In this document: positions 36,876-45,320 of the stretch, piece after piece
How the letters are laid out: each line of letters begins with the position of its first letter
Position numbering within the stretch: position 1 is the stretch's first letter
Source: DATBLE01 sp963841405
GTDB taxonomy: Bacteria > Actinomycetota > Thermoleophilia > Gaiellales > Gaiellaceae
Reading direction: 5' to 3'
DNA: 64,000 nucleotides
NCBI GenBank assembly: GCA_963841405.1
Contig: CAWJCM010000003.1
Span: forward strand, 124,001-188,000
Made by a program: the position numbers and the translations under genes
Notes under the pieces: model-generated
Databases searched by the model: none
Seen by the model: the letters and a program-made list of their open reading frames with translations, nothing else
Told to the model about the DNA's origin: nothing

Positions 36876-38402
36876 CTAAGGATCGAGGCGGTACACGCCG
36901 CCGTCCGTCGCGGTGACGTAGACGCGGCCGAGGCCGTCGACGCCGAACGAGTCGAGGGTCGGCACCGTCAGGCCGAGGTCGGTGACGTCCGTCGCCTTGC
37001 CTCCGTCGACGCGCAGGCTGTGCAGCTTGCCGTCGCAGTAGTCGCCGAAGAGGTAGCGGCCGGCCAGCGACGGGAGGCGCGGGTCGTGGACGACGACCCC
37101 GCCGATCACCGCGCAGCGACCGCCGCCGTGGTCGTAGTCGTAGACCGGCCCGACCGGGTCGGTGCAGGTCTGCGTGGTCGGAGCGGTGACGGTCCCCTCG
37201 AAGCACGGCCAGCCGAAGTTCAGGCCCCCCGTGTTGCCGGCGACGTAATCGATCTCCTCGCGCTCGCCCTCGCCCACGTCGCCGACGTAGAGGTCGCCGG
37301 TGACGGGGTCGACCCAGAACCGCCACGGGTTGCGCAGGCCGTAGTCCCAGACCTCGCCGCGCGCAGGCGCCCGGCCGACGAACGGATTCGAGTCGGGGAC
37401 CGAGTACGGGAGCGGGCCGGACGGATGCAGCGGGTCGATGCGCAGGATGTCCCCGAGCAAGTCGTCGAGCGTCTGCGCGAACGCGCCCGGCGGGTTGATC
37501 ACCCCGGAGTCGCCGTCCCCCACCGCGACGTAGAGCTCGCCGTCCGGGCCGAACTCGAGCATCCCCGCGTTGTGGTTCTCCCACGGCTTGTCGATCTCCA
37601 GGATCTGCCTCGCCGAGTAGGGATCGACGTGGTCGGGGGAGCGGTCGGAGCGCCGGAACTCGACCACGTTCACGTTCCCGTTGCCCGTCCGGTCGGTGTA
37701 GTCGACGTACACGCGGCCGCTGGTCGCGTAGTCGGGCGCGAAGGCGATCCCGAGGAAGCCGCGCTCGCTCACCTCGAGCACGTGGTCGGTGACGTCGAGG
37801 AACGGCGCCGCCTCTACCTGGCCGTCGACCACCTGCTGCACAGTGCCGCGCTGCTCGGCGACGAAGAGGTGATCCGGGTCGCCCGGCGGGGCGGTCACGT
37901 ACACCGGCCGCGCGAAGTCGCCGATCTTGGTCAGCTGCAGCTGAACCTGCGCGCTGGTCGTCGTGGGCGGTGCGGCCGTGGTCGAGGGCCTGGTAGTCGT
38001 CGTGGGCGGTGGCGCCTGTCCGACCGCCAGGCTGCCGCGCATCCCCAGGGCGGCGTGGCCGGGCACGGTGCAGCGGAACGCGAACCGGCCGGCGCGGGCG
38101 AACGTGACCAGCAGCACCGCCGAGCGGCCCGGTTGGAGCAGACGCGTCTTCCGCGACCCGATCGCGAAATCGTGGGCGACCGCGCCCCGGTTGACGACGG
38201 TGAATCGGACACGGCCGGCCGGGACCGCCCTCCGCGAGAGGACGTACGTGAAGTCGCGGGCGACGACGCGCACCGCCGTCGGCGGCTTGACCTTCGGCTT
38301 CGCCGCGCCGGTCGTGAGGGTGGAGCCGGCCCCGACGCCGGCGGTTGCGACCGCCAGGACGACGACCGCTGCCCCCGCGCGGCGCAGCCGGCGCTCAAAC
38401 AT
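36876..38402 (-). CDS. cupredoxin-glucose/sorbosone dehydrogenase fusion protein
   Basis: A 508-residue exported protein. A signal-like helix (about 10-30) is followed by a cupredoxin-like domain (about 40-128) with a complete type 1 copper set: His77, Cys111, His116, Met121 (AHDF; FRCTVPGHAALGM). A Thr/Pro-rich linker (132-150) follows, then a six-bladed glucose/sorbosone dehydrogenase propeller (about 155-508) with GFLGIAFAPDY, NHNAGMLEFGPDGELYVAVG and YGLRNPWRFW. In the family this propeller oxidises aldoses with PQQ; the cupredoxin could take the electrons. The ATG at 38402 overlaps the end of the histidine kinase gene by 8 bases, so both are one operon. Confidence 0.85.
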   Translation of the reverse strand: MFERRLRRAGAAVVVLAVATAGVGAGSTLTTGAAKPKVKPPTAVRVVARDFTYVLSRRAVPAGRVRFTVVNRGAVAHDFAIGSRKTRLLQPGRSAVLLVTFARAGRFAFRCTVPGHAALGMRGSLAVGQAPPPTTTTRPSTTAAPPTTTSAQVQLQLTKIGDFARPVYVTAPPGDPDHLFVAEQRGTVQQVVDGQVEAAPFLDVTDHVLEVSERGFLGIAFAPDYATSGRVYVDYTDRTGNGNVNVVEFRRSDRSPDHVDPYSARQILEIDKPWENHNAGMLEFGPDGELYVAVGDGDSGVINPPGAFAQTLDDLLGDILRIDPLHPSGPLPYSVPDSNPFVGRAPARGEVWDYGLRNPWRFWVDPVTGDLYVGDVGEGEREEIDYVAGNTGGLNFGWPCFEGTVTAPTTQTCTDPVGPVYDYDHGGGRCAVIGGVVVHDPRLPSLAGRYLFGDYCDGKLHSLRVDGGKATDVTDLGLTVPTLDSFGVDGLGRVYVTATDGGVYRLDP

Positions 38403-39723
38403 GCGCGGGCTCGGCCGCAACGGCCCGGACCGGGAGCCGGACGGTGAAGACGGTCAGCCGGCCGGGCTCGCTCGTCACCGCCACGGTGCCTCCCATCGCC
38501 TGCGTCAGCTCCTTGACGATCGCGAGGCCGAGGCCGGTGCCGACCGACCGTTCCCGCCCGTACCGGGAGTGCAGGTAGAAGCGCTCGAAGGCGTGCTCGC
38601 GATCGTCGCGCGCCAGCCCGGGGCCGGTGTCCTCGACGCACAGCCGTCCCGGCTCGCTGACGACCCTCACCTCGCCGCCCGGAGGAGTCAGTCGCAGCGC
38701 GTTCTCGACCAGGTTCGAGACCACCTGGAGCACGCGGTCGGCGTCGGCGACGGCCGGCGCCGGGCCGTCCGAGATCGCCGCCAGCGAGACGCCGAAGACG
38801 GCCGCCTGTTGCTCGTAGCGCCGCACGGCATCGCCGGCGATCTCGGCGAGGTCGACCTCGGTCGGACGAACGGCGAAATCGGTGCGGTTCATGCGCGCCA
38901 GGTCGAGCAGGTCGCCGACCAGCCGGCCGAGCCGCTCGGCCTCGGCGACGATCGTCTCGGCCGCGTCGTCCGGCGTGACCGCGCCCTCGTGCAGCGCCTC
39001 GGCGTAGCCCGAAATCGCAGTCAGCGGTGTCTTCAGCTCGTGGCTGACCGAGAGCAGGAACGAGCGCTCGGCCTCACGCGCGCGGCCGAGCTGGTCGGCC
39101 AGGTCGTTGAAGGCGACTGCGAGGGTCTCCAGCTCCGCAGCGCCCTCCACAGGCACGGGCTCGGGATGGCGGCCGGCTGCCAGGCTCCGGCTCGCCGCCG
39201 CGACGCGGGCGACGGGCCGCACGATCCGGCGCGCCAGGAAGAACGCCGCGGCTGCGGCCAACACGCCGCCGACGAGAGCCGCGATCACAATCGCCTCGAC
39301 GAACGGCGTCCACCGCGGGTTGGTCGAGCTCTTCGGGCGCAGGAGGATGAAGGCGCGCTTTCCCACCGGCTCGGCCGCGTAGTAGTAGGCGGTGCCGCCG
39401 ACGGTCACGCTGCCGGTGACCGGGCGGCCGGCCGCCAGCTCCCGCCTCGCGCCGGCCGAGAGCACGGCGGTGTCGAGCAGGTAGCGCTCGTGCTGCCGCG
39501 CCAGGTAGGGCCGGAGCTGCGGCAGATGGGTCAGCGGCGAAAGGGCGTTGCGCTCCTCGCCGACGATCAGCGCCGCCTGGTGGGCCAGGTCCTTCAGGGT
39601 CGCCTCCTGCACCGCGCGGCGGGTGAGGACGACGCCGAGCACGAGCGTGACCGCAACCGACAGCGCCACGATCAGGCCGATCGCGGCGAAGAGCCTGACC
39701 CGCAGGCTGTGCAACGAGCTCAC
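38395..39723 (-). CDS. sensor histidine kinase
   Basis: A 442-residue membrane kinase. Transmembrane helices lie at about 10-34 and 141-164, flanking an external sensor domain of about 105 residues. A HAMP linker (165-217) precedes the phospho-acceptor His228 in SVSHELKTPLTAISGYAEA. The ATPase domain has NLVENALR, VEDTGPGL and GTGLGLAIVKEL. The GTG at 39723 overlaps the response-regulator stop (GTGA). It is coupled downstream to the cupredoxin-dehydrogenase gene, suggesting that the sensed signal relates to that exported enzyme. Confidence 0.94.
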   Translation of the reverse strand: MSSLHSLRVRLFAAIGLIVALSVAVTLVLGVVLTRRAVQEATLKDLAHQAALIVGEERNALSPLTHLPQLRPYLARQHERYLLDTAVLSAGARRELAAGRPVTGSVTVGGTAYYYAAEPVGKRAFILLRPKSSTNPRWTPFVEAIVIAALVGGVLAAAAAFFLARRIVRPVARVAAASRSLAAGRHPEPVPVEGAAELETLAVAFNDLADQLGRAREAERSFLLSVSHELKTPLTAISGYAEALHEGAVTPDDAAETIVAEAERLGRLVGDLLDLARMNRTDFAVRPTEVDLAEIAGDAVRRYEQQAAVFGVSLAAISDGPAPAVADADRVLQVVSNLVENALRLTPPGGEVRVVSEPGRLCVEDTGPGLARDDREHAFERFYLHSRYGRERSVGTGLGLAIVKELTQAMGGTVAVTSEPGRLTVFTVRLPVRAVAAEPAHV

Positions 39724-40409
39724 GTAGCCAGAAGTTTGTACCCCGCCCCGCGGACGGTGTGGATCGCCTCCGCGTCGCCAAGCTTTCGGCGGAGCTGGGC
39801 GACGTGCATGTCGACCGTCCGCGTGCCGCCGGGGTAGGACATCCCCCAGACGATGTCGAGCAGGCGCTCCCGCGAGAGCACGATTCCCTGGTGCTCGAGG
39901 AAGCAGGTGAGGAGGTCGAACTCCTTCGCCGTCAGCTGCACGACCTCGCCCTCGACCGTGACGTCGTGCGAGTCGCGTCGCAGGACGATCTCGCCGGCCG
40001 AGAGCACGACGTCCTCGGACGACCGCGGCTCCGCGCGCCGCAGGATCGCGCGGATGCGCACCTCCAGCTCGCGGGGCGAGAACGGCTTCGGGACGTAGTC
40101 GTCGGCGCCGAGCTCGAAGCCGACCACGCGGTCGGGCTCCTCGTCGCGGGCGGTCAGCATCACGATGGGCACGCTGGACTGGGCGCGGACGCGGCGGCAC
40201 ACCTCGAAGCCGTCGATGCCGGGCAGCCCGACGTCGAGCACCATCAGCCGCACCGGATGCCGGCGAAGCTCGGCGACCGCCTCCTCGCCGTTGCGCAGCC
40301 AGAGGACGCGCCAGCCGGCCTGCTGCTCGAGGTACTGCTTGACGAGGCGCCCGATCGCGTCGTCGTCCTCGACGAGCATGAGCACGCTGCCGGTCGCCTT
40401 GCCTCCCAT
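39720..40409 (-). CDS. OmpR-family response regulator
   Basis: A 229-residue regulator. The receiver domain has the acidic pocket Glu14-Asp15-Asp16, phospho-acceptor Asp59 (VLDVGLPG), a Thr in MLTARDEEPDR and a Lys in VPKPFSPREL. The winged-helix DNA-binding domain (about 130-225) includes LTAKEFDLLTCFLEHQG and RTVDMHVAQLRRKLG. It lies 4 bases after a small membrane protein gene and overlaps its kinase gene by 4 bases. Confidence 0.95.
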   Translation of the reverse strand: MGGKATGSVLMLVEDDDAIGRLVKQYLEQQAGWRVLWLRNGEEAVAELRRHPVRLMVLDVGLPGIDGFEVCRRVRAQSSVPIVMLTARDEEPDRVVGFELGADDYVPKPFSPRELEVRIRAILRRAEPRSSEDVVLSAGEIVLRRDSHDVTVEGEVVQLTAKEFDLLTCFLEHQGIVLSRERLLDIVWGMSYPGGTRTVDMHVAQLRRKLGDAEAIHTVRGAGYKLLAT

Positions 40410-40413
40410 GCGT

Positions 40414-40815
40414 TTACCCGCCGGCTTCGACCTGGATCAGGTTCGCGCGGGCGTTCGCCTTGTGTACGACGAGGACGCGCAGGCCGGGACGCAGCTGTGC
40501 GACGGTCGTCACCGACGGCGACCCCGCGACCCGCGCCCTGCGTGCGACCGGGATGGTGACGGTGCTGCCGTCGCGCTCGCGCAGGTCGATCGAGCCGGAC
40601 GTCACGGCCGTGATCACGCCCCGGTCGAGGCGGAAGTCGTTCACGACCCCGCCCGGTGCCTGCAGGATCACCTCCGCGCGGATCATCCTCGGGCCGAAGA
40701 AGCGGTCGATCATCGCCCGGGGCAGCGCGAACGAGCCCTGGGCGAGCCAGAAGAAGGCGTTGACGGCGACAAGAGCGCAGACGAGCAGGGAAAAACGACG
40801 TCGCGACATGCTCAC
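40414..40815 (-). CDS. membrane-anchored DUF5666-like protein
   Basis: About 133 residues (GTG at 40815 or ATG at 40809). A signal anchor (FSLLVCALVAVNAFFWLA) precedes one small beta domain (about 45-130): RLDRGVITAVTSGSIDLRER, then TVTIPVARRARVAG and LRPGLRVLVVHKANARANLI. The pattern (G-x-I-x-x-V, then a v-x-V strand, then G-x-x-V-x-V) resembles one DUF5666-type repeat and the two repeats of the neighbouring secreted protein at 40934. Function unknown. It heads the operon with the two-component system and may be a signal-binding accessory. Confidence 0.6.
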   Translation of the reverse strand: MSMSRRRFSLLVCALVAVNAFFWLAQGSFALPRAMIDRFFGPRMIRAEVILQAPGGVVNDFRLDRGVITAVTSGSIDLRERDGSTVTIPVARRARVAGSPSVTTVAQLRPGLRVLVVHKANARANLIQVEAGG

Positions 40816-40862
40816 ATGATCGCGTTGATCCCGGATCTCGGCGTAAGGAACGGGTAAAACGT

Positions 40863-40892
40863 CGCCGGGCCGCCCGTGTGGGCGGCCCGGCG
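40863..40892 (-). terminator. intrinsic terminator after the secreted repeat protein gene
   Basis: CGCCGGGCCGCCC and GGGCGGCCCGGCG form a perfect 13-bp stem with a GTGT loop. On the minus strand it is followed by GACGTTTTACC, a short T-run. It ends the transcript of the gene at 40934-41641 and separates it from the two-component operon. Confidence 0.75.
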
Positions 40893-40900
40893 GCCGAGCA

Positions 40901-40922
40901 GTGACAGGCTTGAGCCTGTCAC
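40901..40922. repeat. palindrome GTGACAGGC-TTGA-GCCTGTCAC
   Basis: A perfect 9-bp stem with a 4-base loop, 11 bases past the stop of the gene at 40934. Its sequence is almost the same as the palindrome at 17917-17940, which suggests a small dispersed repeat. It lies directly in front of the terminator hairpin. Confidence 0.6.
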
Positions 40923-40933
40923 CGAGTCTCCTT

Positions 40934-41641
40934 CTACGCCTGCTCGTGCTCGGCGACCTTGGCCGCCGGAGTCGACGTGACCTCGCCCAGCGTCGATCCG
41001 GCCTTCGCGCGGACGCGGACCACGACCTTCTCGCCGACCTTCAGGTCTGACTTCTCGACCACGGTCGGCACCTTCGCCTGCCACAGCAGGTAGATGGTCG
41101 AGCCCCCGACGGCGAACGTCTGGGCCCGCGAGCCGCCGAGCAGGAGCCGGAGCGCGCGCCGGTTGCCGGCGCGAACGTCGACCGAGACCGTGGACGAGCC
41201 GACCGCGGCGACCGTACCGCGGAACAGGTACTCGGGCTGGTCGGGCCGCGTCAGCTGGGTGCCGTGGTCGCCGACCAGACCGGCCGCCGTGCTCTCGATC
41301 GCGTCGAGCGAGCTGCCGCGCGGGGCGCGGAGGTTGACGCGGACGTGGTCGCCCGCCTGGAGGTCGCCGGCCTGGACGACCTTGGGTAGGCCGTTCGTCC
41401 AGCGCAGGAACTCGGTCTTGTTCCCGTAGGCGAACGTCTGGGCGGCGGACGAGCCGAGCAGCGCGCGCAGCGCGGGCCGGTTGCCGCCCTCGACCGAGAT
41501 CGAGAGCTGACCTCCCGACGGGGCAGCGGAGAGCTTCCCGAGGAAGGAGTAGGCGATCCCGCCCCCGGCGGCGCCGGCGGTGGCGGCGACGACACCGGCG
41601 AGCGCCGCCGTGGCGGCCGCGAGGAACAGTTTCATGCGCAT
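40934..41641 (-). CDS. secreted protein with two DUF5666-like repeats
   Basis: A 235-residue protein. The ATG at 41641 has AGGAGG 8 bases upstream. A signal peptide (LFLAAATAALAGVVAATAGA) is followed by two similar units. The first runs about 30-125: SFLGKLSAAPSGGQLSISVE, ALRALLGSSAAQTFAYGNKT, HVRVNLRAPRGSSL. The second runs about 128-225: LFRGTVAAVGSSTVSVDVRA, ALRLLLGGSRAQTFAVGGST, VVVRVRAKAGSTL. The shared A-x-R-x-L-L-G-x-S-x-A-Q-T-F-A block makes an internal duplication clear. Function unknown. Two hairpins follow the gene. Confidence 0.7.
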   Translation of the reverse strand: MRMKLFLAAATAALAGVVAATAGAAGGGIAYSFLGKLSAAPSGGQLSISVEGGNRPALRALLGSSAAQTFAYGNKTEFLRWTNGLPKVVQAGDLQAGDHVRVNLRAPRGSSLDAIESTAAGLVGDHGTQLTRPDQPEYLFRGTVAAVGSSTVSVDVRAGNRRALRLLLGGSRAQTFAVGGSTIYLLWQAKVPTVVEKSDLKVGEKVVVRVRAKAGSTLGEVTSTPAAKVAEHEQA

Positions 41642-41778
41642 TCGTTGAACCTCCTGAGACGTTGGCGAGCCGGGGCGGCCCCTCCCTGCCCCGGCCCGGT
41701 ATCGGCCCCAAGCGTCGTCGCGGCCGGTCAAGCGCCCGTCTCCCCGGCGTAAAGCCGCCGTAAAAGAGCAGCGGCCCG

Positions 41779-43470
41779 CTACGTGCGGGTGTACTCCGGC
41801 CCCGAGCCCCCCTCGGGCGGGGTCAGCCGCCCGCCCTTCGCCGTGATCGCGCCGCACTGCACGCAATTCGACGGCGTCACCTGCACGGTCACCTTGCCGG
41901 CGTCCTCCTCGCCCACCTCGTACACGTGCGCCGGGCAGAGCCGCGCCCACATCTCGGCGACGTCGCGCGGGACGCGCGGCTCGATCCGGATGTGGTCGGG
42001 CTGGTCGTCGCGCGTCTTGTTCCCGGAGGCGAAGACGGACGACAGCTTGTCGAAGGTCAGCTTGCCGTCCGGCGCGGGGAAGAACGCCGCGCGGTCGGTC
42101 GTGATCAGCTCCTGCTCGGCGTCGCGTTCGAGCACCTCGTCCTTCGGCGGGAGCTTGCCGAACGAGGCGATCGCGCCGCCGGCGAGCGCGCTGCCGAACC
42201 AGAAGCCGCGCGAGAACGCGGGCCGGACGTTGCGAACCTTCTTCAGGTCCTTCCAGATGTAGCTCTCCCGCACCGAGTCGTCGTAACCCAGGAGCGCGCC
42301 GCGGCGGCCGACCGCCTCGCCTTTCTGGAGCGCGGCGTACGCCGCCTCGGCTGCCAGCCGTCCCGACTCCAGCGCGTAGTGGATCCCCTTCAGCGCGGGC
42401 ACGTTGACCATGCCGACCCCGTCGCCGCACAGGAGCAGCCCCGGCGCGTGCAGGCGCTTCGGCAACGAGAGGAAGCCGCCCTCCGGGATCGTCTTCGCCC
42501 CCCACTCCAGCCGCTCGCCGCCCTCGACGATCCTGCGGATCTTCGGATGCGTCTTCAGCTGCTGGAGCAGGTCGTGGACGGAGAGCTGGGTGTCGCGGTA
42601 GTCGAGGCCGACGACCATGCCGAGCGTGACCAGGTCCTCGCCCATCGGATAGACGAACGAGCCGCCGAACTCGCGGTACTTCCTGCCGCTGCGGAGGGGC
42701 CAGCCCATTGTGTGGACGATGCGGTCGAGCCTCTTCCCGACCTTCCAGACCTCCTTGACGCCGAGCGCCCAGACCTGAGGGCTGGGGCCCTGCAGGCCGA
42801 AACGCTCGAGGGCAGCGCCGGTCAGGTGACCCTGTGTGCCCTCGGCCAGGACGGTGATGCGCGCGAGCAGATCGGAGCCCGGCTCGAAGTTGCCGAGCTC
42901 CTCGCCGTTCCGGCCGCGCCCGCGATCGGCGGTGCGCACACCGCGGACGCGCCCGTCGGCGACGAGCAGCTTCGTGGCGGGCGTCTCGGCGAGGACCGTC
43001 GCTCCCGCCGCCTCGGCCTCGCCGGCGAGGAAGCGGCCGAGCTGCGACAGCGAGACGATGAAGTTCCCGTGGTTCCGCATCGGCGGCGGCGCCGGGATCC
43101 GGTAGGCGCGCTTCTCGCTGAGGAAGTAGACGGACTCGTGCGCAACCTCGTCGTAGTGCGGCATGTCCTCGAATCGCTTGCTGCCGTCGAAGAGCCGGCG
43201 GAGCCCGCGCGGGTTGACGACCGCGCCCGAGAGCAGATGAGACCCCGGCTGCTTGCCCTTCTCGACCACCGCGACCGGCACCTCGCCGAGGCGTCCGGCC
43301 GTCTCCGGGTCCTGCTCGAGCAGCTGCCCGAGCCTGATCGCGCAGGCAAGCCCCGCAGGACCAGCGCCGACGATCAGGATCCCGACCTCGATCGGGTCGG
43401 CGTCGCTCGGCCGGCCCAGCGCGTCCTCGAGCCGCCAGGGCGGCGGATACCTCGCCGGAATCGAGCCCAT
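41779..43470 (-). CDS. electron transfer flavoprotein-ubiquinone oxidoreductase-like protein
   Basis: A 563-residue membrane-associated flavoprotein that passes electrons from ETF to quinone. The FAD site is IVGAGPAGLACAIRLGQL near residue 33, the middle part has SHLLSGAVVNPRGL and LLCGDGVGMVNVPALKGIHY, and the C-terminal Fe-S domain follows. The Fe-S ligands should be four cysteines: Cys512 (LCPAHVYEV), Cys536 and Cys539 (NCVQCGAIT) are present, but the fourth, expected at 542, is Ile. The family form is NCxHCKTCDIK. The 4Fe-4S cluster may therefore be altered or use another ligand. It overlaps etfA (TGATG) and ends the etfB-etfA operon. Confidence 0.88.
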   Translation of the reverse strand: MGSIPARYPPPWRLEDALGRPSDADPIEVGILIVGAGPAGLACAIRLGQLLEQDPETAGRLGEVPVAVVEKGKQPGSHLLSGAVVNPRGLRRLFDGSKRFEDMPHYDEVAHESVYFLSEKRAYRIPAPPPMRNHGNFIVSLSQLGRFLAGEAEAAGATVLAETPATKLLVADGRVRGVRTADRGRGRNGEELGNFEPGSDLLARITVLAEGTQGHLTGAALERFGLQGPSPQVWALGVKEVWKVGKRLDRIVHTMGWPLRSGRKYREFGGSFVYPMGEDLVTLGMVVGLDYRDTQLSVHDLLQQLKTHPKIRRIVEGGERLEWGAKTIPEGGFLSLPKRLHAPGLLLCGDGVGMVNVPALKGIHYALESGRLAAEAAYAALQKGEAVGRRGALLGYDDSVRESYIWKDLKKVRNVRPAFSRGFWFGSALAGGAIASFGKLPPKDEVLERDAEQELITTDRAAFFPAPDGKLTFDKLSSVFASGNKTRDDQPDHIRIEPRVPRDVAEMWARLCPAHVYEVGEEDAGKVTVQVTPSNCVQCGAITAKGGRLTPPEGGSGPEYTRT

Positions 43471-44435
43471 CAGCCGGACCTCCTCGCCCGGACGAGCTCG
43501 GTCAGCTTCGGCAGCACCTGGTGCAGATCACCGACCACGCCCAGGTCGCTGAACTCGAAGATCGGCGCACTGGCGTCCTTGTTGATCGCCACGATCACGT
43601 TCGAGCCCTGCATCCCCACCTTGTGCTGGATCGCGCCGGAGATGCCGCAGGCGACGTAGAGCTTCGGCGCGACGTTCTTGCCGGTCTGGCCGACCTGGGC
43701 GGAGTACGGGTACCAGCCCGCGTCGACGACGGCCCGGGTGGCCGCCACAGCACCCCCGAGCGCCTTGGCGAGGTCCTCGACGAGCGAGAAGTTTTCCGGG
43801 CCGCCGAGGCCGCGGCCGCCGGCGACGATCACGTCGGCGTCCTCGATCGACGGCCCGGCCTGCTCCTCGTGCGCCTGCTCGAGCATCGTCGCCTTTGTCG
43901 AGAATTCCTCCAGCTCGACCGGGGCCTGCACGATCTCCGCCTGGCCGCCGGTCTCGGCGGGCTCGAACGTGCCGCTGCGGACGATCCCGATCGCGGGGCT
44001 GCCCTTCCAACCGACGTCGACGACGACCGTGTCGCCGAGCGCCGGGCGCTTGCCGACGAGGCGGCCGTCCTCCCGGACGAGGTCGACGAGGTCCCAGTTC
44101 AGCCCGGCGTCGAGCCGTGCGGCCAGGCCGGCGGCGACGTCGGAGGCCAGCACCGACGCACCGAACAGGACGGTCTCGTAGCCGCCGGCCTCGACCACCT
44201 TCGCGAGGACGTCGACGCGCGGCTGCGGCAGCGGCGCCTCGAGCGTCGGGGCCTCGGCGACCCAGACCTTCGCGGCCCCGTGACGACCGGCCTCGGCGGC
44301 GAGGCCCGCGGCGCCGCCGCCGAGGATCGCGCCGGCGACCTCGGCGTCGCCCAGTGACGCGGCCCTGGCGAGCACGCCGAGCGGCCCCTTCTGCAGCTCG
44401 CCCTCGTGGTGCTCCAGGAACACGAGCGTGCTCAT
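43470..44435 (-). CDS. etfA: electron transfer flavoprotein alpha subunit
   Basis: A 321-residue subunit of the FAD-containing heterodimer that collects electrons from acyl-CoA dehydrogenases. The FAD-binding C-terminal domain has the signature VVDAGWYPYSAQVGQTGKNV, then YVACGISGAIQHKVGMQGS and VAINKDASAPIFEFSDLGVV. The start STLVFLEHHEGELQKGPLGV is also typical. The ATG at 44435 overlaps the etfB stop (ATGA), and its stop overlaps the ETF-QO start. Confidence 0.96.
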   Translation of the reverse strand: MSTLVFLEHHEGELQKGPLGVLARAASLGDAEVAGAILGGGAAGLAAEAGRHGAAKVWVAEAPTLEAPLPQPRVDVLAKVVEAGGYETVLFGASVLASDVAAGLAARLDAGLNWDLVDLVREDGRLVGKRPALGDTVVVDVGWKGSPAIGIVRSGTFEPAETGGQAEIVQAPVELEEFSTKATMLEQAHEEQAGPSIEDADVIVAGGRGLGGPENFSLVEDLAKALGGAVAATRAVVDAGWYPYSAQVGQTGKNVAPKLYVACGISGAIQHKVGMQGSNVIVAINKDASAPIFEFSDLGVVGDLHQVLPKLTELVRARRSG

Positions 44436-45211
44436 ACGAGCTTCTGCTCCACGAGGAAGTCGAGGATCTGCTGCGCGCCCGAGCCGTCGTCCTCGATCTT
44501 CCGGCTCTCGCCCCTCGCCGGCGGGTCGCCGAGCGCCAGCACCTCTGTCCTGGATCCCGCCGCTCCCACATCCTCGGCCGACAGACCGAGGTCGGCCAGG
44601 CCGATCGCATCCTGCGGCTTCGACTTCGCGCTCATGATCCCCTTCAGCGACGGATACCGAGGCTCGTTGATCGCGTCGGAGACGGCGACGACGGCCGGAA
44701 GCGGCGCCTCGATCCGGTCGTAGCCGAACTCGGTCTGCCGCTTGACCGTCGCCATCCCGTCGGCGATCGCCAGCTCGGCCGCCTGCGAGATCAGCGGCAG
44801 CCGCAGCCGGTCGGCGACCGCCGCCCACAGGACGGCGCCGTCGGAGTCGGACGACTGCTGACCGAAGAGGATGAGGTCGGCCTGCTCGCGCTCGAGAGCC
44901 TTCGCGAGCGCGCGGCTGGTGGCGACGAGGTCGGAACCCGGCGCCCCGTCGTCGGCGACGAGCACCGCACGGTCTGCCCCCATCGCGAGCGTCTTGCGCA
45001 GCGAGTCGAGCGCCCGGGCCGGGCCGAGCGAGACGACCACCACCTCCGCCTCCCCCTGCGACTCCCTGACCCGGAGCGCCTCCTCGACCGCGTTGACGTC
45101 GAACGCGTTGAGCGCCGCCTCGCCGGAACGGTCGAGCCGCATCGTCTGGGGGTCGATGCGACGAGCCGCACCGGCCTCGGGTACCTCCTTGACGCAGACC
45201 GCGATCTTCAC
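44432..45211 (-). CDS. etfB: electron transfer flavoprotein beta subunit
   Basis: A 259-residue ETF subunit that binds AMP and docks to the dehydrogenases. It starts MKIAVCVKEVPEAGAARRID. Other family parts are LNAFDVNAVEEALRVRE, ILFGQQSSDSDGAVLWAAVA, and the recognition loop VSDAINEPRYPSLKGIMSAK. It is the first gene of etfB-etfA-ETFQO on the minus strand, divergent from the M23 peptidase gene across 109 bases that must hold both promoters. Confidence 0.96.
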   Translation of the reverse strand: MKIAVCVKEVPEAGAARRIDPQTMRLDRSGEAALNAFDVNAVEEALRVRESQGEAEVVVVSLGPARALDSLRKTLAMGADRAVLVADDGAPGSDLVATSRALAKALEREQADLILFGQQSSDSDGAVLWAAVADRLRLPLISQAAELAIADGMATVKRQTEFGYDRIEAPLPAVVAVSDAINEPRYPSLKGIMSAKSKPQDAIGLADLGLSAEDVGAAGSRTEVLALGDPPARGESRKIEDDGSGAQQILDFLVEQKLV

Positions 45212-45320
45212 CGGGCCAGACTATTACCGAATCGGTGCGGGCGGCCGCGTGCGCAGCCGCGACGGTGGAGGCGGGCGGGAGGCCTGGTACCCTCCGACCC
45301 TTCGAAGTCGGTCCGAGTCG

